Of a stretch of DNA of 48,040 nucleotides, positions 32,839 to 41,063 are shown in pieces; the first letter of the stretch is position 1, and each line of letters starts with the position of its first letter. The DNA lies in contig JAPYTD010000017.1 of assembly GCA_029936315.1 (NCBI GenBank), positions 20,851-68,890 on the forward strand. The letters are read 5' to 3'. The notes beneath the pieces were generated by a model. That model was not told the DNA's origin. It did not search any database and saw only the letters and a program-made list of their open reading frames with translations. Position numbers and translations under genes: made by a program. The stretch is from Planctomycetota bacterium (lineage in GTDB: Bacteria; Planctomycetota; UBA1135; UBA2386).

Positions 32839-33914
32839 CGCAGCAACACCCGCTTGCCTTCGGGTAAGGACTCCGACAAGGATTCGACCGGCACAACTTC
32901 GCCGAGCGCGAACGGTTGCTCGCCGGTCTCTTGGCACGCGCCCATCACTTCGTCAGCGTGCTCCGCACGGACAAACAGGACCATGCCAACACCCATGTTG
33001 AGCACCCGGTAAGCCTCATCGCGCGCAACCTTGCCGCGTTCGACAATCAACTCGCAGATCGGCATCTTGGGAATGGCTGCGGTGTCGATGGACACGCCAA
33101 CCGCCGCCGGCAGCACGCGCGGCACGTTGTCCGGCAGGCCGCCGCCCGTGATGTGCGCCATGCCGGTCAGCAGGTCGCGTTCCACCAGTGGCGCGCACTG
33201 CTTCAAGTAGCTCTTGTGCACCGCCAGAAGCGCTTCGCCGACCGTCTTGCCATTGAGTTCTTCAGGCTTGTCGTCGAGTGCGAAGCCCGCGTCGGCGAAC
33301 AAAACCTGGCGGGCCAACGAGAAGCCGTTGGTGTGCAGGCCAGAGCTCGGCAAGCCAATCAGTTTGTCGCCAGCCTGGATCTTGGTGCCGTCGACAAGTC
33401 GCTCGCGAGCAACCGCGCCGATAATCGTGCCGGCCACATCGACTTCGCCGTCGCGGTAGACGCCCGGCATCTCCGCCGTCTCGCCGCCAATCAAAGCGCA
33501 GCCGTTTTCTATGCACGCCTTGGCGAGGCCAGCGATGATCTGGTGCACGCGGTCCGGTTCCATCTTCGACATCGCGATGTAGTCGAGGAAGAACAGCGGC
33601 CTGGCACCCTGCACGAGGATATCGTTGATGCTGTGGTTGACGAGGTCCTCGCCAACGCTGGCCATGCTGCCACCGGCGGCACAGGCCTGCGCCGCGACCA
33701 TTACCTTGGTGCCGACCCCGTCGGTCGAGGCGACCAACAACTGGCCGGCGACGCCGGCCTTTTCCGGATCAAACAGACCCCCGAACGCACCGACGTCACC
33801 CATGACGCCTGGCGTAAAGGTCTTGCGGATGGCTTCGGTCGCCCCAGTGACGGCCGCATATTTCTTGTCGATATCGACGCCCGCGCGACGATACGCGGAA
33901 GGAGCTTCACTCAC
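32835..33914 (-). CDS. purM: Phosphoribosylformylglycinamidine cyclo-ligase (AIR synthetase)
   Basis: This 359-residue protein closes the imidazole ring of AIR in purine synthesis using ATP. Family blocks are YRRAGVDIDK at the N-terminus, STDGVGTKV (about 62-70), NHSINDILVQGARPLFFLDY, GGETAEMPGVY, LPSSGLHTNGFSLAR, AHITGGGLPDNVPR and LNMGVGMV near the C-terminus. The start is GTG 33914 with GGAG about 9 nt upstream (MSEAPSAYRRAG). The longer frame to 33992 is not supported by the family. It is divergent from dxr with 201 bp between starts. purC lies elsewhere in the window, so the purine genes are scattered. Confidence 0.95.
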   Translation of the reverse strand: MSEAPSAYRRAGVDIDKKYAAVTGATEAIRKTFTPGVMGDVGAFGGLFDPEKAGVAGQLLVASTDGVGTKVMVAAQACAAGGSMASVGEDLVNHSINDILVQGARPLFFLDYIAMSKMEPDRVHQIIAGLAKACIENGCALIGGETAEMPGVYRDGEVDVAGTIIGAVARERLVDGTKIQAGDKLIGLPSSGLHTNGFSLARQVLFADAGFALDDKPEELNGKTVGEALLAVHKSYLKQCAPLVERDLLTGMAHITGGGLPDNVPRVLPAAVGVSIDTAAIPKMPICELIVERGKVARDEAYRVLNMGVGMVLFVRAEHADEVMGACQETGEQPFALGEVVPVESLSESLPEGKRVLLR

Positions 33915-34115
33915 GATGTGCACTCCGGGCGCTGCTGGCCCAGGCGGATTGACAATTCGATGTTGGTTCACTGGCGTGGCCCATCCACGCACAAACCCAT
34001 CATGGGCGGCAAAGGCGGATGCCGCAACCTTGTCTGCACGCGATGCTGGACCGAAGCAAGAAGTCAGTTGTTACTGGGAGGGACGACTGCGGTTGCATTG
34101 TCCACCTAGGGGCGC

Positions 34116-35318
34116 ATGATCCCGAGCGTGTCCAATCCCGCGTCGAAGCGCCGCATTGCTGTTCTGGGCTGTACTGGTTCGGTCGGGACCCAGGCCCTGA
34201 GCATCCTGGCAGAACATCCAGACCGCTTCGAAGTCTGCCTGCTGGCAGCGAACACGTCCGCAGATGGGCTGGCGGCCAGCGCTGCGAGCCACCGTCCGAC
34301 GGCCGCGTGCCTGACCGGCCGGGAAGAACCGCCAGAACTGCCGGCCGGCACCAAGTGGTTTCACGGCGCGGATGGCCTGCTGGCAGCACTGACGGCGGCG
34401 GAGCCCGATACCGTGCTCAACGGCATCACTGGCTCAGCAGGGCTGTCGGCGTCGGAGTGGACGCTGCGTCACGGCTTGACCTTGGCACTTGCCAACAAAG
34501 AATCACTGGTCGTCGCGGGCGACTATCTGATGACTCTCGCCAAAAAGACCGGCTCGCAGATCTTGCCAGTCGACAGCGAGCACTGCGCGATCTTCCAGTG
34601 CCTCGACGGCGAAGATAATCGTGCGATCCGTCGGGTTTGGCTGACCGGGTCGGGTGGCCCGTTCCGCACCCGGCAGCTGGATACGTTCGAGTCGATCACT
34701 AAGAACGAAGCCCTACGGCATCCGACCTGGCAGATGGGCCCGCGCATCACGATTGGCAGCGCCACGATGATGAACAAAGCCTTCGAGGTGCTCGAAGCCC
34801 ATTGGTTGTTCGGGATCCCGGCGGAGCAGATCGAGGTCGTGATCCACCCCCAGAGCATCGTGCATTCGATGGTCGAGTTCTGCGATGGCTCGATGCTCGC
34901 CCAATGTGGCGTGCCGGACATGCGGGTGCCGATCCTGTTTTGCCTCGGCTACCCCGACCGCCTGCCGTTCGCCTTCGAGCCATTCGACCCGTTAAAGTGG
35001 CGTTCACTTGAGTTCGTGCCTTTCGAACCCGAACGCTACCCGGCCATAGAGCTCGCCTACGACGCCATGAGGCTCGGTGGTGATGCAGGTGCAGCACTGA
35101 ATGCCGCCGATGAGGTGGCGACTGCTGCTTTCTTGGCGGGTCAAATTCCGTTCCCCGAGATCACCAGGATCTCCCAACGTGTTATGAGTGAACGGCCGGT
35201 GCAGCCGATCCGTTCGCTAGCAGACGCTATCGCAGCTGACAAAGACGGGCGGCTTCGGGCCACTGCGATGCTGCACTCCACCAACACGACCTCGGCGGAC
35301 GATAAGCAACACGACTAG
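34116..35318 (+). CDS. dxr: 1-deoxy-D-xylulose 5-phosphate reductoisomerase
   Basis: This 400-residue protein is the second enzyme of the MEP isoprenoid pathway and converts DXP to MEP with NADPH. The nucleotide motif GCTGSVG is at 18-24, ANKESLV at 126-132, the metal ligands D153 and E155 in PVDSEHCAIFQ, TGSGGPFR at 178-184, and WQMGPRITIGSATMMNKAFEVLEA with metal ligand E227 near 205-228 (the motif spans those residues). The start ATG 34116 has GGGG 3 nt upstream. It is followed with no gap by rseP, the usual dxr-rseP pairing, and then by a prenyltransferase-like gene. Confidence 0.96.
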   Translation: MIPSVSNPASKRRIAVLGCTGSVGTQALSILAEHPDRFEVCLLAANTSADGLAASAASHRPTAACLTGREEPPELPAGTKWFHGADGLLAALTAAEPDTVLNGITGSAGLSASEWTLRHGLTLALANKESLVVAGDYLMTLAKKTGSQILPVDSEHCAIFQCLDGEDNRAIRRVWLTGSGGPFRTRQLDTFESITKNEALRHPTWQMGPRITIGSATMMNKAFEVLEAHWLFGIPAEQIEVVIHPQSIVHSMVEFCDGSMLAQCGVPDMRVPILFCLGYPDRLPFAFEPFDPLKWRSLEFVPFEPERYPAIELAYDAMRLGGDAGAALNAADEVATAAFLAGQIPFPEITRISQRVMSERPVQPIRSLADAIAADKDGRLRATAMLHSTNTTSADDKQHD

Positions 35319-37133
35319 ATGGCAATCGGCAGCATCCTCCTGGCCATTCTTGGGATCGGCCTTCTGATCTTCCTGCACGAAGGCGGGCACTTCATTGCCG
35401 CGCGCCTGGCAGGGGTTCGCGTGGAAGTGTTCTCCCTCGGCTTCGGCCCCCGCCTGGGTGGCTTCAAGTGGCGCGGCACCGACTTCCGCTTGTCGGCCGT
35501 TCCGTTTGGTGGCTACGTGATGGTCGCGGGCCAAGACCCCAGCGATCGGCGCTATCCAGCGAGCATGTCGTTGTGGAGCAAGTCGGTCGGACAGCGCGCG
35601 CTGTTTTGGTCCGGGGGCGTGATCATGAACGTGCTGTTTGCACTGATCGTGTTCCCGCTGGTGTTCAACGCAGGCGTCAAGTTTCCGGCGCCCGTAGCCG
35701 GCGCTGTGCCATTCGGCAGCGCGTCGTGGGAAGCTGGCATCGAATCCGGCGAACGCATCGTCGAAGTCGCTGGCAAGCCGATCTACTCGTTCCAGAACCA
35801 AATGATCGAAGTTGCCCTGCGCGGCAACCGACCGGTCGAGCTGCTCATCGAAAGCACGGACGGCACACGTCGCGTGGTCACGGCGCGACCGCACTTCGAC
35901 AAGGAAAGCGGTCTGTATGGTCTTGGCTTAAGGCCCGCGTTCAACAAAGACTCAGTGGTGCTCAAGTTGGTTGAGCCGGGCGGTCCGGCAGCACTTGCCG
36001 GGCTCCAGAGCGGCGATCAGGTGCTGGCCATCAACGGACAATCGCCAATTGAGCCAGACGTGATCGATGGCCTCGGCGCGATCACCGTCAAGGTTGCTCG
36101 CGACGGCAACGAACTCGATGTCACCGTCGTACCGAACTCGAGGGTCAAAGACGTTCCGGCTTTGATTGGTGTGATGCCCATTGCCAATGTGGTGCACGGT
36201 ATCCGTCCAGGTAGCGCCCTGGTCGAGCGCCTCGGTCTGCAACGGCAGGATCAGGTGCTGGCCGTAGAGGGCGTGCCGCTCCTGGATGGCAAGCTCGATC
36301 GCATCGCCACGGCAACGGGCGAGAGTCGCTGGCTCATCCTGCGCGACGGCGTGGAGCTCAAACTCGCAGCGGCCGCGAGCGCCGATGAGCGGGCGAAGCT
36401 CATCGAGTGCGTCGCTCTGGGAAACCAAGTTAGTTTGCAACTCGAGCCAACGGCCGCTGGTGCCGCCAATCTCGCCGGCGTTCGCCCGGGCGATTGGGTG
36501 AAAACCATCAACGACACGTCCATCAAGGACTGGGAGCATCTACGCAAAGTCGTGAAAGCGAACGGTGACAAGCCGCTTCGCTTTGGCTTGCTCCGCCCAG
36601 ATCCTTTGGCAGTCACTGCCGGACTCCACAAGCCAACCGGCAAGCGCGTCACGTTGACGCTTACACCCGTCGTTACGCCGGTTGCGGACCCGGGTTGGAC
36701 CTTGGAGTTCTCCACCAAGATGGTCGAGATCCGCGCGGAGTCGTTCGGGGAAGCGGTCAAACTCGGTACGGTCTGCTCGATCGATCTCGTCAAGCAGATG
36801 TATGTGACCCTGAAGCGCCTGATCACGGGGGAAGTCGGCGCCAAGAACCTCGGCGGCATCATCCGCATCAGCCAGGTTAGCTACCAGGCGGCGCAACGCG
36901 GCCCGAGCTGGTTCTGGTACTTCCTGGCGCTGCTAAGCGTCAACCTGGCATTCGTCAATCTGCTGCCGATTCCGGTGCTTGACGGCGGCCACCTGATGTT
37001 CTTGGTGATCGAGAAGGTCAAGGGCTCGCCGGTCAGCACCAAGGTGTTTGGCTACAGCCAGGTCGTCGGACTGGTGTTCGTGCTGCTGCTGGTACTGTTC
37101 GTGACCTACAACGATATCTTGCGGCTGTTGTGA
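35319..37133 (+). CDS. rseP: RseP-type site-2 intramembrane zinc metalloprotease with expanded PDZ region
   Basis: This 604-residue protein has the zinc motif HEGGH at 20-24 in the first membrane helix and LLPIPVLDGGH near residue 550 with the Asp ligand. It cleaves anti-sigma factors and signal-peptide remnants within the membrane in characterised bacteria. E. coli RseP is about 450 residues with two PDZ domains. Here the loop between helices (about 115-480) shows four PDZ-like units, recognisable from repeated GxxSGDxV-type strands: GIESGERIVEV, GLQSGDQVLAI, GLQRQDQVLAV and GVRPGDWVKTI. The ATG follows the dxr TAG directly. A minus-strand ECF sigma factor with a membrane partner lies 9 kb away and could be a client, which is only speculation. 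Confidence 0.93.
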   Translation: MAIGSILLAILGIGLLIFLHEGGHFIAARLAGVRVEVFSLGFGPRLGGFKWRGTDFRLSAVPFGGYVMVAGQDPSDRRYPASMSLWSKSVGQRALFWSGGVIMNVLFALIVFPLVFNAGVKFPAPVAGAVPFGSASWEAGIESGERIVEVAGKPIYSFQNQMIEVALRGNRPVELLIESTDGTRRVVTARPHFDKESGLYGLGLRPAFNKDSVVLKLVEPGGPAALAGLQSGDQVLAINGQSPIEPDVIDGLGAITVKVARDGNELDVTVVPNSRVKDVPALIGVMPIANVVHGIRPGSALVERLGLQRQDQVLAVEGVPLLDGKLDRIATATGESRWLILRDGVELKLAAAASADERAKLIECVALGNQVSLQLEPTAAGAANLAGVRPGDWVKTINDTSIKDWEHLRKVVKANGDKPLRFGLLRPDPLAVTAGLHKPTGKRVTLTLTPVVTPVADPGWTLEFSTKMVEIRAESFGEAVKLGTVCSIDLVKQMYVTLKRLITGEVGAKNLGGIIRISQVSYQAAQRGPSWFWYFLALLSVNLAFVNLLPIPVLDGGHLMFLVIEKVKGSPVSTKVFGYSQVVGLVFVLLLVLFVTYNDILRLL

Positions 37134-37164
37134 CATCGATGCTCGGTTGTGCGATCGTGCAACT

Positions 37165-38088
37165 GTGAGTGATGGAACGACGAGTGATGGAACGACAACG
37201 CAAGGCGACGACTCGGGCGAGACACGCGCCCCGTTTCTGCTGTCGGTACTGCGGCTGTGCCGCATAGGCACATGGTTCTCCCCCGCCGCCGACGTGCTGG
37301 CGTCTTCGGCGATCGCCCAGATCGTGCTCGGCGTCGATGTCGTGCGGGCGATGCTTGCCAGCGTGCTGCTCTATGGCGCCGGCATGGTCTGGAACGACAT
37401 CGCCGACCGCAAGGTTGACAGTGTACAGCGGCCCGAGCGTCCGTTGCCGCAGAAAGACCTGTCCATGACCTTCGCGGTAACGTTTGGGATTGCGTTGCTG
37501 GCCGGCGGCATGTTGTTGTCACCGTGTCGCCTGCACCACGGTTTGATCGCCGCGCTGGTACTCGTCTACGACTTCTTGAGTAAGCGGGCGGTGTGGTTGG
37601 GTGCGCTCAACATGGGAGTATTGCGGGGCCTCAACCTCGCGACCGGCATGGCTCTCGCCAACGAACCGTTGCCGCCCGAAGTGCGACACTCGCTATTGAT
37701 CGCAGCCGGGTGCTACGGCATCTACATCGTGGCCGTGACGATTGTCGGCATCTTTGAAGACACGCCGTCGGTGCGAGGCCGAGCAGTGGCCGCCGTGCAG
37801 ACCGCGCCGCCGATCGTGGCGTTCGCCGGAATTGCCGCCGTGCAAGGTGGCCTCTGGCCGGCGCCAGCGTTCGCGGCGTTGCCCATTCTGTGGTTCCTAC
37901 GGCGCAACTCCTCCACGGTCGAATGGACCCAGGCGAGTATTCGCGGTTCGATGATGTACCTGTTGCTCGGAACGATGCTCTACACGTCGTTTCTGACCTG
38001 GGCCGCGGGACGCTGGCCCGAAGCGCTTGGCATTGCGCTCGCGATCCCGATTGCGCGCAAGATCGCGCGCCGCATTTCGCTGACCTGA
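37165..38088 (+). CDS. UbiA-family prenyltransferase
   Basis: This 307-residue polytopic membrane protein has the first Asp-rich motif NDIADRKVD (about 84-92) followed by RPERPLP. The second region at YDFLSKRAVWLGALNMGVLRG (broken across about 139-159) lacks a clear DxxxD, having YDFLSKR. Nine hydrophobic helices are visible. Family members attach isoprenoid chains to aromatic or other acceptors; the acceptor here is unknown. The start is probably the GTG at 37165, where a 15-bp tandem duplication encodes SDGTT twice; TTG 37147 is the outer alternative. It lies 31 bp behind rseP, and its isoprenoid chemistry fits the neighbouring dxr. Confidence 0.83.
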   Translation: MSDGTTSDGTTTQGDDSGETRAPFLLSVLRLCRIGTWFSPAADVLASSAIAQIVLGVDVVRAMLASVLLYGAGMVWNDIADRKVDSVQRPERPLPQKDLSMTFAVTFGIALLAGGMLLSPCRLHHGLIAALVLVYDFLSKRAVWLGALNMGVLRGLNLATGMALANEPLPPEVRHSLLIAAGCYGIYIVAVTIVGIFEDTPSVRGRAVAAVQTAPPIVAFAGIAAVQGGLWPAPAFAALPILWFLRRNSSTVEWTQASIRGSMMYLLLGTMLYTSFLTWAAGRWPEALGIALAIPIARKIARRISLT

Positions 38089-38105
38089 CTCGGGAATGAC
38101 CGGTC

Positions 38106-38987
38106 TTAGGCCTTGGCGCGGCCCAGCGCGACCAGGCGCGCATTCCAGGCTGCCTTGGCTTCATCACGCTGCATGATGCCCCGACGAACAAGCGCCTTCA
38201 GCGCGTTCTTGAACGTCTCGAGCACCTGTTCGACGGACATCGACTCGCCCTCTCCATCGAGGTCGCTGTGGGTAGCCTGGTCAAAGTGCTCGACCTCGGC
38301 TTCGTGCGCTCCGCCAAACGACTGGTTCTCATCGGGCTGCTCCACCTGCTCCGCGGCTTCCTGTTCTGGCTCGTCGTAGCTGGCAGCCTGATCCTGCTGC
38401 GAGTTGGCTTCCGCGACCAGGTGGTCTTCGATCGACTGGGTGGGCGGCCGGTCATCATCCATGTCGGCGACCACGGCGCGGAACTCGCGCCTCACGTCCT
38501 CAAGATCGGTTGCGAACGGATCCTGCCCGAGGTGCACGGCATTCGTCTCCTGCGAGCCTTCGCTGCGAAACTCGTCCAGCTCGGCGCCAATCAGGTGTTT
38601 GACGTCTGGCTCGATGTGCGTTTCGGCGACGTTTGCATTCGGGCGCTGTTGCATGACCGACATGACGAAGCCATTCATGCGCGACAGTGTGCCCATGAGG
38701 AAGGTCTCGACCTCCCCCTGCATGCGTTCACCGGCCCGTTCTTCAGCATCGTGTGAAACCTTCTCGACGATCGCCGCCGCCTGGCGGGTCGCGGCCGCGA
38801 AGAAGTCGTGCACTTCGCGAGTCAACTGCTGGTCGCGGACTTCACGCTCTTCTACCTGCTCGAGTTCGCGCAGTGCGGCGTTCTCGTAGCCGAGCACGCT
38901 GCGCTGCGAGCCGAGCTTGGACTTCACGCGGTTGCGCTCGCGGCGGAAGGCATCGAAGCCCTGGTCTGCGTTGTTGTGTAGATGCAT
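38106..38987 (-). CDS. Hypothetical acidic helical protein
   Basis: This 293-residue protein has three parts. Residues 1-100 are charged and helical, probably coiled coil (ELEQVEEREVRDQQLTREVHDFF). An acidic Gln/Glu/Asp-rich low-complexity region runs from about 165 to 245 (EPEQEAAEQVEQPDENQ). A basic C-terminal helix pair (about 248-293) follows, with FKNALKALVRRGIMQRDEAKAAW. No signal peptide or membrane segment is present, so it is cytoplasmic. No family is recognised. The ATG at 38987 has an excellent GGAGGAG ribosome site directly upstream. It is convergent with the UbiA-like gene (17 bp apart). Confidence 0.72.
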   Translation of the reverse strand: MHLHNNADQGFDAFRRERNRVKSKLGSQRSVLGYENAALRELEQVEEREVRDQQLTREVHDFFAAATRQAAAIVEKVSHDAEERAGERMQGEVETFLMGTLSRMNGFVMSVMQQRPNANVAETHIEPDVKHLIGAELDEFRSEGSQETNAVHLGQDPFATDLEDVRREFRAVVADMDDDRPPTQSIEDHLVAEANSQQDQAASYDEPEQEAAEQVEQPDENQSFGGAHEAEVEHFDQATHSDLDGEGESMSVEQVLETFKNALKALVRRGIMQRDEAKAAWNARLVALGRAKA

Positions 38988-39031
38988 GGTCTCCTCCACG
39001 ACGAGACCGATGGCCCAATCGCTATGGAGAA

Positions 39032-40387
39032 CTATCGTGCAGTCTCGTCGTCGTCTTGACGGTGACGGCTGACCTCGTCTCGTAACAGGACGAGGGCTTG
39101 CTCACGGCTCGTTGCCACCGGCGACTCGTCGATGCGCGCCTGGACCAGAGCCAACAACTTGCCAACCTGCGGACCCGACGCAATTCCTAGCGCCAGCACG
39201 TCCTTGCCGTGAACCAACGGTTTGCGCAGCGGTGGCAATTCGCGCAGCAGGCGCTCGGCGAACTCGTGGATCTCAAGCTTGCCGTGGCTAGCGAGGCAAT
39301 CGGCGCGATGGAACGCGAGATGCAGCGGGAAATCAGGCTCACGCAACCAACGTTCGGCGCGCGCTGGCCGCATCAGCGGCAACGCTGCAAATCGGATGTG
39401 CTGCAGGCAGACGTCGACGACTCGCTTCTTCAGCGATTTGGGCGCTCGCAGTCGGGTCAGCACTTGCTCGGCCATGGTGGCGGACAGCGTGTCATGGCCA
39501 TCGAAGCGAATGCGATCAGCAACCCGGAACGTCGGTGGCTTGCCGATGTCGTGCAGCACGGCGCTCCAAGCAAGGATGGCATCATCTGGCGGGCAGTGAT
39601 CGAGCACGAGTTGGGCGTGCACCAGCACGTCGCCCTCGGGATGGTATTCGGGCGGCTGCGGTACGCCGGCCATCTTGGCTACCTCTGGAAGCACGACGTC
39701 AGCCAGGCCGGTTTCGACCAGGATCCCCAGGCCGCGCCCGCGCCCCGGGCCGCAGAACGTCCTGGTCAATTCTTCGAACGTGCGTTCGGCCGACAGAGAG
39801 TTCAGGCCACTGGCGGTTGCTCGCGCCGCTGCGGCAACTTCGGGGGCAAGCCGCAGGTCCGCAGACGCAGCAAAGCGAACCATGCGCAACAGCCTGAGCG
39901 GGTCTTCGCGGAAGCGCCGTTCGGGCTCGCCAATCGTCCGTAGAACTTTTTCCTGTAGGTCCTGTTGGCCACCATGTGGATCACTCAGTTCGCCCGTTTC
40001 CGGATCAAAATAGAGCGCATTGATCGTGAAATCGCGACGCCGCGCGTCGACGCCGAGGTCCGTGACGAACGTCACCGTGTCCGGGTGCCGCTGGTCAGAG
40101 TAGTCCGCCTCGGCGCGCAAGGTCGTTACCGCCAAGTCCTTGCCCGCAATCGTCGTGCGGCACGTTCCGAGGGCCGCTGCCCGCACTTCGGGATCCGGCA
40201 GGATCGTGGCAAGTTGCTCTGGCAAGAGGTCGCTGGCGAGGTCAAAGTCCTCAGGAGTCTCGCCGCGCAACAAATCCCGCACGGCACCGCCCACAACCCA
40301 TGCGCGCCCACCCGCCGCACGGATGAGGCGCAGAGACTCTTGCACCCCTTCGGGCAGTTGCGGAAGCTCGATCCTGGTCACCTGCAT
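39032..40387 (-). CDS. CCA tRNA nucleotidyltransferase / poly(A) polymerase family, with HD domain
   Basis: This 451-residue protein has the class II nucleotidyltransferase core: VVGGAVRDLLRG (about 30-41), DFDLA with the two catalytic Asp, RRRDFTINALYFD (about 114-126) and REDPLRLLRMVRFAA (about 156-170). It also has a degenerate HD-type phosphohydrolase domain with AVLHDIGKP (about 274-282). It adds or repairs the 3' CCA of tRNAs or adds poly(A); the motifs do not separate the two activities. The tRNA in this window already encodes CCA, so a repair role fits. The start is ATG 40387 (MQVTRIELP). Only 23 bp separate it from the divergent gene at 40411. Confidence 0.9.
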   Translation of the reverse strand: MQVTRIELPQLPEGVQESLRLIRAAGGRAWVVGGAVRDLLRGETPEDFDLASDLLPEQLATILPDPEVRAAALGTCRTTIAGKDLAVTTLRAEADYSDQRHPDTVTFVTDLGVDARRRDFTINALYFDPETGELSDPHGGQQDLQEKVLRTIGEPERRFREDPLRLLRMVRFAASADLRLAPEVAAAARATASGLNSLSAERTFEELTRTFCGPGRGRGLGILVETGLADVVLPEVAKMAGVPQPPEYHPEGDVLVHAQLVLDHCPPDDAILAWSAVLHDIGKPPTFRVADRIRFDGHDTLSATMAEQVLTRLRAPKSLKKRVVDVCLQHIRFAALPLMRPARAERWLREPDFPLHLAFHRADCLASHGKLEIHEFAERLLRELPPLRKPLVHGKDVLALGIASGPQVGKLLALVQARIDESPVATSREQALVLLRDEVSRHRQDDDETAR

Positions 40388-40410
40388 CGTCTGGGAGGAT
40401 ACTGCACACG

Positions 40411-41028
40411 ATGAATGAATGGCGGCGAACACGCTTTGGGAATCCTGCGGCTTGGTACACGGGCATAGGAATCCTGCTGTTGGCGTTCACTCTGTGGATC
40501 CCGTGGCTCAGCGCCTCGCGAACCGCCCGCGTCGAAACGCGCGGGGATCGGCTTGCCAACGCCTTGCTCGACGCAACCGAGGGGTTCCTGCTGCCTCTCG
40601 ACGAGGCAGACCTTCAGATCCTGTTGTCCCGGTTCTATCTGACGGCCGCGAGTCGCGGCGTGCGCATCAAAGACGTCAAGCGGGTCGAGCCGGCCCCAGA
40701 CGGCTCGCTGCTGTTATTGACCAATAAGCACTACTGCCTCCAAGTCAGCGAGACGCCACTGGATCCCCAGTCCCGCCCAGGCAAGAACACCGTCGCGTCG
40801 CTGGAGGTTGTTGCCTGGCCGTTGAATGCCACGAGCCCTGGCCACTGCGTCTACTTCTATCCCCAGGACGACTCGCGCGCGTATTCGCGCAACCTGCGCC
40901 GCGGCTATCGCGGCATCAAGAAAAACTATCGGCCCGAACCGGGCGCGTGCCATCGAAGGCCTGGCGGCGGCGGTGCTCGCAAAGCCCAATACCCGGGCGT
41001 CGACGACGAGCGCTGGATTCTCTATTAG
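40411..41028 (+). CDS. Hypothetical single-pass membrane-anchored protein
   Basis: This 205-residue protein has an N-terminal membrane helix (about 14-34) after a short basic cytoplasmic stretch. The extracytoplasmic part has a mixed alpha/beta segment (50-155) and a basic, Gly/Tyr-rich tail ending DDERWILY. No family is recognised. GGAGG lies 13-17 nt before the ATG, a long but usable spacing. The 23-bp gap to the divergent CCA-enzyme gene means that both promoters must overlap the opposite coding region. It is convergent with the HEAT-repeat gene at 41064. Confidence 0.68.
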   Translation: MNEWRRTRFGNPAAWYTGIGILLLAFTLWIPWLSASRTARVETRGDRLANALLDATEGFLLPLDEADLQILLSRFYLTAASRGVRIKDVKRVEPAPDGSLLLLTNKHYCLQVSETPLDPQSRPGKNTVASLEVVAWPLNATSPGHCVYFYPQDDSRAYSRNLRRGYRGIKKNYRPEPGACHRRPGGGGARKAQYPGVDDERWILY

Positions 41029-41063
41029 ATCCATACACTCGGCCAGCCCCAGAATGTGTTGCC

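Noticed and set aside
32916..34109. 397-codon open frame on plus, opposite purM
   Set aside because: Antisense shadow of a certain purine gene; no start signal.
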